DNA of 64,000 bases, taken from assembly GCF_012275535.1 (NCBI RefSeq), contig NZ_JAAVTK010000001.1, positions 310,001 to 374,000 of the forward strand, given 5' to 3'. Positions within the stretch are counted from its first letter, which is position 1; each line of letters begins with the position of its first letter. Shown one piece after another: positions 26,961 to 35,450 of the stretch. The notes beneath the pieces are model-generated. The model was given only the letters and a program-made list of their open reading frames with translations, made no database searches and was not told where the DNA came from. The translations under genes were made by a program, and so were the position numbers. This DNA comes from Hymenobacter artigasi. Lineage in GTDB: Bacteria; Bacteroidota; Bacteroidia; Cytophagales; Hymenobacteraceae.

Positions 26961-29054
26961 ATGAACAACCGATACCTCTCGGCCGGAACGGCGGCCCTGC
27001 TGGCCCTGGCCGGCTGCACCAGTACCAAGCCCGCCGCCGTGACTACGGCCGCCGCCGCGCCGGTAGCGACGGCCGCCCCAGCCCCCAAAGGCGTGGGCCT
27101 CGACATGGCCGACATTGACCGCTCGGTGAATCCGTGCGAGGACTTCTTTCAGTTTTCGGGTGGCAACTGGCTGCGCAGCAACCCCATTCCGAGCTACGCC
27201 AGCAGCTGGGGGCCGCGCAACCTGCTGGGCAACCGCACGCAGGATTTGCTGCGCAAGATTCTGGAGGACGCGGCGGCCAACCGCAGTGCCGCCCCCGGCA
27301 GCAACGCCCAGAAAGTGGGCGACTTCTACGCCAGCGCCATGGACACCGTGGCCATCGACCGGGCCGGCCTCGCGCCGCTGAAACCGGAGCTGGACCGCGT
27401 GGCCGCCGTGCGCAACACGGCCGGCCTGCGCGCCGAAATCGTGCGTTTGCAGGAACTGGGGGCCGGTCCGTTTTTCCGGGCCGGGGTGGATGTGGATGAG
27501 AAAAAGACCACCCAGTACGCCGTACAAATGAACCAGGGCGGCCTCACGCTGCCCAACCGCGACTTCTACTTCAAAACCGATGCCCGCACCGAGAAGGTGA
27601 AAGCCGCCTACCGCGCCTACATGACGCAGGCATTTGAGCTGCTGGGCGCGGCCCCCGCCGTGGCCCGGCGCGACGCGGCCACCGTGGAGCGCATCGAAAC
27701 GCGCCTGGCTAAGGCCTCGCGCACGCCCGTGGAGCTGCGCGACCCGCAGGCCAACTACAACAAGCTGACCGTGGCCGCCGCCCAGCAGCGCTACCCCGCG
27801 CTCGACCCCAAGAGCCTGCTGGCCGGCATGCAGCTGGGTAAGGCGCAGGATATTATCATCGGCCAGCCGGCTTTCTTCGATGAGGTGAACGCGGTGCTGA
27901 ATACCGAAACGCTGCCCGACCTCAAAACCTACCTACGCTGGCACCTGGTGCGCTCGGTGGCGTCGGCAATGCCTACGCCGTATGCCGAGGCGGCCTTTCG
28001 CTACAGCCAGGCCCTGACCGGGGCCAAGCAGCAGGCCCCGCGCTGGAAACGCATGCAAGCCGCCACGGACCAGAGCCTGGGCGAGGCCTTCGGGCAGTTG
28101 TACGTGGACCAGGCTTTTTCGCCCGAGGCCAAGGCCAAGGCACTGGAAATGGTGGCCAACATCAAGGCCAGCATGGCCGAGCACATCCAGACCAACACCT
28201 GGATGAGCGCGCCCACCAAGGCCGAAGCCCTGAAAAAGTTGAACGCGCTGCGGGTAAAAATCGGCTACCCCGACGTGTGGAAGGACTATTCGGCCCTGCC
28301 CATTGCCCGCGAGAGCTACCTGACAAATCTACTGGCGGCCCGGCGGTGGGAAAACCGGCGCGAGGCGGCCAAGTTTGGCGGGCCCATCGACCGCAACGAG
28401 TGGGGCATGACGCCGCCCACCATCAACGCCTACTACAACCCGCCGATGAACGAAATCGTGTTTCCGGCCGGCTACCTCCAGCCCCCGTTCTTCGACCCCA
28501 AGGCCGATGATGCCATCAACTACGGGGCCATTGGCGGGGTGATGGGCCACGAAATGACCCACGGCTTCGACGACCAGGGCCGGCAGTACGACTCCGAAGG
28601 CAACCTGCGCGACTGGTGGACGCCGGCCGACGCGGCCGAGTTCACGCAGCGCGCCGCCATCGTGGGCAAGCAGTACAGCGCCTTCTCCCCCCTCGATTCG
28701 GTGCACGTGAACGGCCAGCTCACAATGGGCGAAAACCTGGCCGATTTCGCCGGCCTCACCGTGGTGTACGGGGCCCTGGAGAAGCAATTGCAGCAGCGCT
28801 ACGGTAACGGCCCGCGCCCCAGCTACGATGGCTTCACGCCCGAGCAGCGCTACTTCCTGAGCTGGGCCCAGCTGCGCCGCCAGAACATTCGCCCCGAGGC
28901 CCTGCGCCAGCAAATTGCCACCGACCCACACTCGCCCGGCCAGTACCGCACCATCGGGCCGCTGATGAATATGCCGCAGTTTCAGCAGGCCTTCGGCTGC
29001 CCCGAAGGGAGCAAGATGACCCGCAGCGCCGCCGACCGCGCCGTGATTTGGTAA
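26961..29054 (+). CDS. M13 family metallopeptidase (PepO/neprilysin-like), lipoprotein
   Basis: A 697-residue zinc endopeptidase. The N-terminus MNNRYLSAGTAALLALAGC is a lipoprotein signal. The mature protein starts with CEDFFQFSGGNWL, the canonical M13 N-terminal motif. NAYYNPPMNEIVFPAGYLQ lies before the zinc motif HEMTH (530-534). The third ligand Glu and partner Asp are in ENLAD (591-595). The C-terminal CPEGSKMTRSAADRAVIW ends with the invariant Trp. The family cuts peptides below about 40 residues in the periplasm or at the surface. It complements the exported S9, M20 and M1 peptidases. It starts 76 bases after the M56 terminator and is probably a separate unit. Confidence 0.94.
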   Translation: MNNRYLSAGTAALLALAGCTSTKPAAVTTAAAAPVATAAPAPKGVGLDMADIDRSVNPCEDFFQFSGGNWLRSNPIPSYASSWGPRNLLGNRTQDLLRKILEDAAANRSAAPGSNAQKVGDFYASAMDTVAIDRAGLAPLKPELDRVAAVRNTAGLRAEIVRLQELGAGPFFRAGVDVDEKKTTQYAVQMNQGGLTLPNRDFYFKTDARTEKVKAAYRAYMTQAFELLGAAPAVARRDAATVERIETRLAKASRTPVELRDPQANYNKLTVAAAQQRYPALDPKSLLAGMQLGKAQDIIIGQPAFFDEVNAVLNTETLPDLKTYLRWHLVRSVASAMPTPYAEAAFRYSQALTGAKQQAPRWKRMQAATDQSLGEAFGQLYVDQAFSPEAKAKALEMVANIKASMAEHIQTNTWMSAPTKAEALKKLNALRVKIGYPDVWKDYSALPIARESYLTNLLAARRWENRREAAKFGGPIDRNEWGMTPPTINAYYNPPMNEIVFPAGYLQPPFFDPKADDAINYGAIGGVMGHEMTHGFDDQGRQYDSEGNLRDWWTPADAAEFTQRAAIVGKQYSAFSPLDSVHVNGQLTMGENLADFAGLTVVYGALEKQLQQRYGNGPRPSYDGFTPEQRYFLSWAQLRRQNIRPEALRQQIATDPHSPGQYRTIGPLMNMPQFQQAFGCPEGSKMTRSAADRAVIW

Positions 29055-29060
29055 TCAACC

Positions 29061-29196
29061 GCTGGCGCGCGTCTACAGCGCGCTGCCGCCTGGCTTCGAG
29101 TCTGTTACTCGGGCATTGAAGCCATTACCAAACGGACCCTTTACCCGAGCCACAGGCTCGGAACCAGTGGGCAGCGCGTCGCAGACGCGCGCCAGC
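29061..29196. repeat. Dispersed inverted repeat, family E
   Basis: GCTGGCGCGCGTCTACAGCG and onwards, and the complement ending GCAGACGCGCGCCAGC, form arms of about 28 bases with a few mismatches. The spacer contains minor hairpins (CGAGCC/GGCTCG). It begins seven bases after the M13 stop. Confidence 0.8.
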
Positions 29197-29220
29197 GGGG
29201 ATGCCTGATTATCATTCGCA

Positions 29221-29254
29221 AAGAAGCCCCGGTGCCCACGCATCGGGGCTTCTT
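29221..29254. terminator. Intrinsic terminator downstream of the M13 gene
   Basis: AAGAAGCCCCG pairs perfectly with CGGGGCTTCTT around a 12-base loop, with T residues after it. Confidence 0.85.
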
Positions 29255-29306
29255 TATGCTGCTATATTTACAACGGCATTCTACCAATGGCACACCATTC
29301 CTTTTC

Positions 29307-31040
29307 ATGAAACACCTTTCCTCTCTGCTGCGCGGCGGGCTCCCGGCGGCGCTTTTGATACTGATGTGGCTGGCGGGGCCGGCGGCGCGGGCGCAGGTGC
29401 CGGCCTGGCAGTCACTCATAACCCCGAGCCAAGCGGCAGGCTATAATGGTTCTGGAACAAGCGCCACGGCGACCGATGCCAGCGGCAATGTATTTGTGGT
29501 GGGCAGCTTTACCGGCACGGTCAGCTTTGGTACCACCACCCTCACTAGCGCCGGGGGCAGCGATGCCTTTGTAGCCAAGTGGAGCCCGACCACATCCACC
29601 TTCGTGTGGGCCCAGCGCATAGGCGGGCCCAACTTGGACGGGGCCGGGGCCGTGGCCGTGGCCGGTACCAGTGTGTACGTGGCCGGGGATTTTTCGAGTA
29701 CGGCCAGCTTCGGCGGACAGGCCCTGACCAGCGCGGGCGGTACCGATGCGTATGTGGCCAAGCTCACGGACCTGGGTGCCACCGGCACGTTTGTCTGGGC
29801 GCAACGCGCCGGCGGCTTCTCCGACGACCGCGCCACCGACCTAGCCCGCACCGGGGCCGACCTGTACGTGGTGGGGTCGTTTTCGGGCACCGACGCCAGC
29901 TTTGGCACTCGAACCCTGCTGAACAGCGGGGGTGCCGATGCTTTTGTGGCCAAGCTCACGGACCTGGGCACCGCCAGTACGTTTGTCTGGGCGCAACGGG
30001 CCGGGGGCACGGGCGTCGACGGCGCATGGGCCGTGGCTGCCAGCGGTACCAATGTGTACCTCGCGGGCTATTTCAACAGCGCCTCAGCCAGCTTTGGCAG
30101 CACGCAGCTCAGCATTGGCAGCCCGGGCGGGAACAACTACGATGGCTTCGTGGCTAAGCTCATGGACCAGGGCGCAACGGGCAGCTTTGTGTGGGCGCAG
30201 GCGGCCGGCGGCACCGGGCGCGACGAGGCCAGGGCCGTGGCCGTGAACGGGGCAAATGTGTACGTGGCTGGCTACTTTGCGGGAGCAGCCAGCTTCGGCA
30301 GCACCACGCTCACCAGCGCCGGGGGCTACGATACCTTCGTGGCCAAGCTCACCGATGCTGGCCCTACCGGCGGCTACGCATGGGCCCAGCGGGCCGGCGG
30401 CACCGGCGATGACCAAGCCCAAGCCCTGGTGGTGGCAGGCACTGCCGTGTACATAGCCGGCGGCTTCTATAGCCCCACGGCCACGTTTGGTCCCAACACC
30501 TTGACCAATGCCGGCGTGGTAGCCTCCGATGTCTTTGTGGCCCGCCTCACCGATGCCGGCCCCACCAGCACCTTTGCCTGGGCCCAACAAGCCGGCGGCA
30601 CCAGCGGCGATAATGCGACTGCGCTGTGGGTAAGCGGCCAGCAGCTGCTGGTAGGCGGTTCGGCCAGGCCCCTAGCCAGCTTCGGCAGCTTCGCCATTCC
30701 CGGCCCTAGCGGTTCCCCGGAGAGCACCAGCTTCCTAGCCTCCCTCACCGACCCCACCCTCACCGCTACCACCGCCGCCCAAAGCAGCTTGAGTTTCGCC
30801 CTGGCCCCCAACCCGGCCCGCACCGCCGCCACCCTCACGCTGCCCGCCCTGCCCGGCACCGCCACGGCCACCCTCACCCTGCGCGATGCCCTGGGCCGGG
30901 CCGTGCGGACTGAAACCGTAGCCCTGCCGCTCGCCGGCCTGCGCCACGAGTTGGATTTGAGCGGCCTGCCTGCCGGCATCTACGCCGTGCAGGTGCAGGC
31001 CGGCAAGGCTACCGCCACCCGCCGCCTGGTGGTGGAATAA
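29307..31040 (+). CDS. Type-IX-secreted beta-propeller (SBBP repeat) protein, copy 1
   Basis: A 577-residue secreted protein. The signal peptide (MKHLSSLLRGGLPAALLILM onwards, cleaved after ARAQ) is followed by about eight repeats of roughly 60 residues. Each contains a form of VYVAGYF, ASFGSTTLTSAGG, DAFVAKLTD and FVWAQRAGG, as in SBBP beta-propellers. The last 80 residues (FALAPNPARTAATLTLPALP, then DALGRAVRTETV and the end GIYAVQVQAGKATATRRLVV) are a type A T9SS sorting domain, so the protein should be exported and attached at the surface or released. The start is the ATG at 29307, just before the signal peptide. A paralogue lies immediately downstream. Its ligand is unknown. Confidence 0.9.
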   Translation: MKHLSSLLRGGLPAALLILMWLAGPAARAQVPAWQSLITPSQAAGYNGSGTSATATDASGNVFVVGSFTGTVSFGTTTLTSAGGSDAFVAKWSPTTSTFVWAQRIGGPNLDGAGAVAVAGTSVYVAGDFSSTASFGGQALTSAGGTDAYVAKLTDLGATGTFVWAQRAGGFSDDRATDLARTGADLYVVGSFSGTDASFGTRTLLNSGGADAFVAKLTDLGTASTFVWAQRAGGTGVDGAWAVAASGTNVYLAGYFNSASASFGSTQLSIGSPGGNNYDGFVAKLMDQGATGSFVWAQAAGGTGRDEARAVAVNGANVYVAGYFAGAASFGSTTLTSAGGYDTFVAKLTDAGPTGGYAWAQRAGGTGDDQAQALVVAGTAVYIAGGFYSPTATFGPNTLTNAGVVASDVFVARLTDAGPTSTFAWAQQAGGTSGDNATALWVSGQQLLVGGSARPLASFGSFAIPGPSGSPESTSFLASLTDPTLTATTAAQSSLSFALAPNPARTAATLTLPALPGTATATLTLRDALGRAVRTETVALPLAGLRHELDLSGLPAGIYAVQVQAGKATATRRLVVE

Positions 31041-31265
31041 CACAGCGTTAACAGCTCATTAAACGAGCGTTTCGATTAAATATTCTGACCTTTACTGGAA
31101 AGCAGCAAACCCGTCAGACCAGGCAAATAGGGCCCTGATTCGATGGTCGTTAGCATTATCCAACCACTTACCATCGACCACTCCTTATGCCCGGCATCGG
31201 AAGTATTTTGGGCGGCAAACTTTCCCCGGATGCACTACGTACTGCCGTGCGTATCCCTACTTAAA

Positions 31266-33032
31266 ATGAAATACGTTATTAATTTTATATCAGGCAGCCG
31301 GCGGGCGGGCGTGCTGCTACTGGCCGTGTGGCTGCTGCTGGGGACGGCAGTCCGGGCGCAAACCCCGGCCCCCGACTGGCAGTCGGCCTTGGTAGTGGGC
31401 GGCGGCAACTCTAACCTGACCACCAAGACCACAACTTCTAACCTCAGCGGCGACCTGTATGTGGCGGGGTCTTTTTCCGGTATCGTCACCATTGGCGGTA
31501 CTACCATGATTAGCGCTGGCGGCACCGATGGCTTTGTGGCCAAGTGGAGCCAGGCCACCAGCACCTTTGTATGGGCCTACCGCTTCGGCGGCACCGACCT
31601 CGACCAGGTAACGGCCGTGGCCCTGAGCGGCACCCGCGTGTACGTGGCCGGCACCTTCATCAGCCCCACCGCCGCCTTCGGCAACTTTAACCTGACCAAC
31701 TACGGCAGCGCCAACTCGGTGACCACCGACGCCTTCGTGGCCCGCCTCACCGATGTCGGTACCACGGCCACCGTCGACTGGGCGCAGCAATTCGGCGGTA
31801 CGGGCCAGGATGCGGTCAACGCGCTGGCCGTGGCTGGCACCAAAGTGTTTTTGGGCGGGCAGTTTGCCAGTGCCACGGCGCAGTTCGGCAGTATTTCGCG
31901 GGCCAGCTCCAACGCTGGGCTTGCCTACGACGGCTTCGTAGCCAAGCTGATAGATGGCAGCACCAGCGCCAGCACCAGCTGGGTGCAAACCATCACCGGC
32001 TCGGGCAGCAAGTATGTGAATGCCCTGGCCCTGAACGGAGCCAGCGTATACGCTACCGGCTCGGTAGGGGGCCAGAGCGCCACTTTCGGCACTATCGCCG
32101 TAGCCAACGGCGGAGCCTCCAATGCCTACATTGCCAAGCTGAATGACACAGACCCCTCCGGCAGCTGGCAGTGGGCCCTGCGGGCCAGCGGCGGAGGTGC
32201 CGACCAAGGCAACGCACTGGTTGTGAATGGCCCAATCCTCTACATGGCCGGTACTTTTTCGAGCCCGACCCTGGCACTGGGCAGCAACACGATTACCAAT
32301 GCCGGCACCAGCGGCACCACCGACGCCTTTGTGGCCGCGCTGACGGATGCCGGCAGCACCGCCACCTGGAACTGGGGCCGGCAAGCCGGCGGCTCCGACG
32401 ACGACAAAGGCACCGGTCTGGCCCTCTACGGTACCAGCGGTGTATATCTGGCGGGCAGCTTTGCCAGCAGCGCGGTCACCATTGGCAGCACGGCGCTGGC
32501 GGCGGGAAGCGGCGGCGCGCTGGTAGCACGGCTGAACGACGATGGCCCTGGTGCCACGGTAGACTGGTCGCAACGCGGCGGCAGCACTACCAGCACCACT
32601 GCCTCGTGCCTCACCATGAGCGGCACTCGAATGTACCTGACCGGTAATTTCCAGAACACGGCTACTTTTGGCAGCCAGACCCTGGCCAGTTCCACGGCCG
32701 GGCAGTCGACCAACTACCTGGCTCACCTTATCGACCCCGCCGCCCTCACCACCACGGCCACTACCTCAGCCCTGAGCAGCCCGGATTTTGCGCTCTACCC
32801 CAACCCGGCCCACGCGGCCGCTATGCTCACGTTGCCGGCCCTGCCCGGCACGGCCACGGCCATCCTCACCCTGCGCGATGCCCTAGGCCGGGCTGTGCGC
32901 ACTATCACCGTCACGCTGCCCACCGCCGGCCTGCGCCACGAGCTGAGCCTTACCGGGCTGCCCGCCGGCATCTATGCCGTGCAGGTGCAGGCCGGCAAGG
33001 CCATGGCTGCCCGCCGCCTGGTGGTGGAGTAG
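31266..33032 (+). CDS. Type-IX-secreted beta-propeller (SBBP repeat) protein, copy 2
   Basis: A 588-residue tandem paralogue of the preceding gene. The signal peptide spans residues 1-33, and SBBP-type repeats (YVAGSFSG, GGTDGFVAKWS, FGGTDLDQ) cover residues 45-500. The type A T9SS sorting domain is almost identical to that of copy 1 (FALYPNPAHAAAMLTLPALP through ARRLVVE), while the repeat regions have diverged, as expected after gene duplication with constraint on the sorting signal. The ATG at 31266 (MKYVINF) is chosen; the open frame extends 41 codons upstream but is AT-rich and has no signal. The 225-base gap before it holds nothing recognisable. Confidence 0.88.
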   Translation: MKYVINFISGSRRAGVLLLAVWLLLGTAVRAQTPAPDWQSALVVGGGNSNLTTKTTTSNLSGDLYVAGSFSGIVTIGGTTMISAGGTDGFVAKWSQATSTFVWAYRFGGTDLDQVTAVALSGTRVYVAGTFISPTAAFGNFNLTNYGSANSVTTDAFVARLTDVGTTATVDWAQQFGGTGQDAVNALAVAGTKVFLGGQFASATAQFGSISRASSNAGLAYDGFVAKLIDGSTSASTSWVQTITGSGSKYVNALALNGASVYATGSVGGQSATFGTIAVANGGASNAYIAKLNDTDPSGSWQWALRASGGGADQGNALVVNGPILYMAGTFSSPTLALGSNTITNAGTSGTTDAFVAALTDAGSTATWNWGRQAGGSDDDKGTGLALYGTSGVYLAGSFASSAVTIGSTALAAGSGGALVARLNDDGPGATVDWSQRGGSTTSTTASCLTMSGTRMYLTGNFQNTATFGSQTLASSTAGQSTNYLAHLIDPAALTTTATTSALSSPDFALYPNPAHAAAMLTLPALPGTATAILTLRDALGRAVRTITVTLPTAGLRHELSLTGLPAGIYAVQVQAGKAMAARRLVVE

Positions 33033-33035
33033 CGC

Positions 33036-33181
33036 TGTCATTGCATGCGCAGCGACGCAATATGTCCTTTTTTAAACGACAAGCCCCGACACTGTGCAGT
33101 GCCGGGGCTTGTCGCGTAAAAGACCGTCTGGTGTTCACAGGACGGATTGCCGCGCTTCACTGCGTCCCGCTCGCAACGACA
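33036..33181. repeat. Degenerate inverted repeat flanking a terminator
   Basis: The left arm, CTGTCATTGCATGCGCAGCG onwards (33036-33060), and the right arm, ending GTCCCGCTCGCAACGACAG (about 33152-33181), are imperfect complements. The right arm resembles the common dispersed element that reads GGATTGCCGCGCTTC. The terminator at 33077-33114 lies between them. Confidence 0.5.
33077..33114. terminator. Bidirectional intrinsic terminator
   Basis: CGACAAGCCCCGACACTG pairs with CAGTGCCGGGGCTTGTCG around TG, with a single A/C mismatch: 18 stem positions. T-rich sequence lies to the left and AAA to the right. It separates the T9SS gene (plus) from the converging aromatic operon (minus). Confidence 0.9.
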
Positions 33182-33186
33182 GGTGC

Positions 33187-34269
33187 CTACCCTTCCATCA
33201 CTTTATTCTGACGGCTGATGGATTCCAGGTGCACGGCGGCGAGGTACTGCTCCACGAAATCAGTGGTAAGGCCCACTGAGGCGCCCTGGCGCTGGGCGCG
33301 TTCCAGCACCTCGTTCCAGCGGCTGGTCTGGAGGATGGTGATGTCGTTTTCCTTCTTGTACAGACCAATTTTTTCGGCCACGGCCATGCGGCGGCCCAGC
33401 AGCTGCATCACCTCGGCGTCGAGCTGATTGATTTGCTCGCGCAGGCCGGTGAGGGCCGAAAGGAATTCCTGCTCGTTGGTGGTTTCGTGCCGCCACACCA
33501 GGTTCTGAATCAGGTCGCGCAGCACTTCCGGCGTGATTTGCTGCTTGGCGTCGCTCCAGGCATTGTCGGGGTCGATGTGGCTTTCAATCATGTTGCCATC
33601 GAAGCCCAGGTTGAGGGCCTGCTGGGCCACGGCCGCCAGCGTATCGCGCCGGCCGCAGATGTGGCTGGGGTCGCAGAGCAGCGGCATTCCGGGCATCCGG
33701 CGCTTCATCTCGATGGGCAGGTGCCACATTGGCGCGTTGCGAAAATCGGTGTTGCCGTAGCTCGAAAAGCCCCGGTGAATGAGGCCGACGTGCGTGAGGC
33801 CGGCCTTTTGCAGGCGCTCCACGGCGCCCACCCACAGCTCCAACTCCGGGTGAATGGGGTTTTTCACCAGCACCGGCACGTCCACGCCGCGCAGCACGTT
33901 GGCAATTTCCTGCACCGAAAACGGGTTGCCCGTGGTGCGCGCGCCCACCCACAGAATGTCCACGCCAAAGGCCAGGCAGTCTTCTACGTGCTTGGCCGTG
34001 GCCACTTCCACCGCAATGGGCAGGCCGGTGAGCTCACTGGCCTTCTTGAGCCAGGGCAGCCCCTTGGTACCCACACCCTCGAAGCCGCCGGGCTTGGTGC
34101 GGGGCTTCCAGATGCCGGCGCGCAGGGCCTGCACTTTGCCGGTAGCGGCCAGCCGCTGACAGGTTTCGAGCACCTGCTCCTCAGTTTCGGCCGAGCATGG
34201 GCCGGAAATGAGGTAAGGCTTGTCGTCGGGCTGCCGGTTGAAGAGGGCGGATTTCATGGTTGGGTTCAT
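33187..34269 (-). CDS. Bifunctional 3-deoxy-7-phosphoheptulonate synthase / chorismate mutase (type II)
   Basis: A 360-residue fusion. Residues 15-260 are a KdsA-like DAHP synthase with LISGPCSAET, LRAGIWKPRTKPGGFEGVG, the WVGARTTGNPF loop, LVKNPIHPELELWVGAVERL and LLCDPSHICGRRD, condensing PEP and erythrose 4-phosphate. Residues 270-350 are an AroQ chorismate mutase with LREQINQLDAEVMQLLGRRM and AEKIGLYKKEN. The product, prephenate, feeds PheA and TyrA in the same operon. It is the last gene of the operon, 194 bases after tyrA, with repeat 34316-34453 in the gap. Start ATG 34269; ATG 34257 is an alternative. Confidence 0.95.
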   Translation of the reverse strand: MNPTMKSALFNRQPDDKPYLISGPCSAETEEQVLETCQRLAATGKVQALRAGIWKPRTKPGGFEGVGTKGLPWLKKASELTGLPIAVEVATAKHVEDCLAFGVDILWVGARTTGNPFSVQEIANVLRGVDVPVLVKNPIHPELELWVGAVERLQKAGLTHVGLIHRGFSSYGNTDFRNAPMWHLPIEMKRRMPGMPLLCDPSHICGRRDTLAAVAQQALNLGFDGNMIESHIDPDNAWSDAKQQITPEVLRDLIQNLVWRHETTNEQEFLSALTGLREQINQLDAEVMQLLGRRMAVAEKIGLYKKENDITILQTSRWNEVLERAQRQGASVGLTTDFVEQYLAAVHLESISRQNKVMEG

Positions 34270-34315
34270 GGTATTGCTTTTTTAGTGTTGATTGAATTCT
34301 AATTCTTGATTTCTT

Positions 34316-34453
34316 CTGTCATCCTGAGCATTCTGCGATTTAAGCAGAGACGAAGGACCTTATCACGTTTGCTCCAATTGGTTTACTGCAAACCGTTTAT
34401 CGGTGATAAGGCCCTTCGTCTCTGCTTAAATCGCAGAATGCTCAGGATGACAG
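34316..34453. repeat. Dispersed inverted repeat, family F, between tyrA and the DAHP synthase gene
   Basis: CTGTCATCCTGAGCATTCTG and onwards is mirrored by the complement ending AGAATGCTCAGGATGACAG. The arms are about 50 bases, extending through GCAGAGACGAAGG and CCTTATCAC, with one or two mismatches around a spacer of about 37 bases. It lies inside the aromatic operon. Confidence 0.9.
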
Positions 34454-34463
34454 AGCGGGTCCT

Positions 34464-35309
34464 TCACGGCAAAATCTTCCGAATGTGGTTGGCCTGCCGA
34501 ATCTGCTCGGTCAGCCCGTCGTAGTCCTCCCGCGCCAGCAGCTCGCGCAGGTGCTGAAGCTGGTGCAGATGCTCATCGAGCACATCAAGCACGTTGAGCC
34601 GGTTTTGCCGGAAAATCGGCACCCAGGTCGCCGGCGCACTCTTCGCCAGCCGCACCGTCGACTCAAATCCGCCGCTGGCCAGGTCGAAGATGCGCTGTTC
34701 CTCCTTCTCCTTTTCCAGCACCGTGAGGGCCAGCGCAAACGAGGTAATGTGCGAGATGTGCGACACATAGGCTGTGTGCAGGTCGTGTGCCGCCCCATCG
34801 AGATACAGCAGCCGCATGGGCAGTGCCTGGAACAGCTTTTCGACCAGCTGCACGGCGTCGGCATCACTGGCAGCCACGTCGCACAGCACCACCGTTTTGC
34901 CCTCAAACAGCCCCGAAATGGCCGCTTCCGGCCCCGAGTGCTCGGTACCCGCCATGGGGTGCGCGGCCACGAAACGGCCCCGCTTCGGGTGTCCGGCCAC
35001 GGCCGCCAGCAGCGCCTGCTTGGTCGAGCCCACGTCGATAACCACCTGGTTTGGGCTGATGAGGTCGAGCACCGGCGGCAGCACCGTCACCATCGCATCC
35101 ACCGGCACGGCCACCACCACGAAGTCGGCGCGGCGCACGGCAGCCGTCAGGTCGGTTTCGATTTCATCGACCAGACCTAATTCCAAAGCACGCCGGGCGT
35201 GGGCCAGGCTATTTTCTACTCCGATGAGGTGCTGCGCCAGCCCGTGCTGCCGCAGGCTAAGCGCCAGCGAGCCGCCGATAAGGCCTAGGCCGATGATGGT
35301 AACGGTCAT
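34464..35309 (-). CDS. tyrA: Prephenate dehydrogenase
   Basis: A 281-residue NAD(P)-dependent enzyme turning prephenate into 4-hydroxyphenylpyruvate, the tyrosine precursor. The Rossmann loop IIGLGLIGGSLAL is at residues 5-17, VVVAVPVDAM near 65, DVGSTKQALL near 92, and the substrate-site AHPMAGTEHSG near 116. The C-terminal helical domain begins at HTAYVSHISHITSFAL. There is no ACT domain, so feedback control may depend on transcription attenuation or on PheA. It is the third gene of the operon: a 99-base gap with the aminotransferase, and an inverted repeat starts 11 bases past the stop. Confidence 0.94.
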   Translation of the reverse strand: MTVTIIGLGLIGGSLALSLRQHGLAQHLIGVENSLAHARRALELGLVDEIETDLTAAVRRADFVVVAVPVDAMVTVLPPVLDLISPNQVVIDVGSTKQALLAAVAGHPKRGRFVAAHPMAGTEHSGPEAAISGLFEGKTVVLCDVAASDADAVQLVEKLFQALPMRLLYLDGAAHDLHTAYVSHISHITSFALALTVLEKEKEEQRIFDLASGGFESTVRLAKSAPATWVPIFRQNRLNVLDVLDEHLHQLQHLRELLAREDYDGLTEQIRQANHIRKILP

Positions 35310-35356
35310 TTAGAAGGGTTGAATTTTGAGGGTTTAGGGTTGAGTTATCAGCACGT

Positions 35357-35450
35357 CGTCATGCTGAGCTTGCCGAAGCATCTCTACCGCTTCGTTGTAT
35401 ATGAGGATTTACTCTCGCGGTAAAGATGCTTCGCTGCGCTCTGCATGACG
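35357..35450. repeat. Family A inverted repeat overlapping the aminotransferase 3' end
   Basis: CGTCATGCTGAGCTTGCCGA and onwards, and GCGGTAAAGATGCTTCGCTG and onwards ending GCATGACG, are complementary. The right part (35409-35450) is read as the last 13 codons and the stop of the aminotransferase. Confidence 0.88.

Noticed and set aside
29400..32700. Possible CRISPR or tandem DNA array
   Set aside because: The repeated units encode in-frame protein repeats of about 60 residues and diverge at DNA level; there are no short identical direct repeats with unique spacers.
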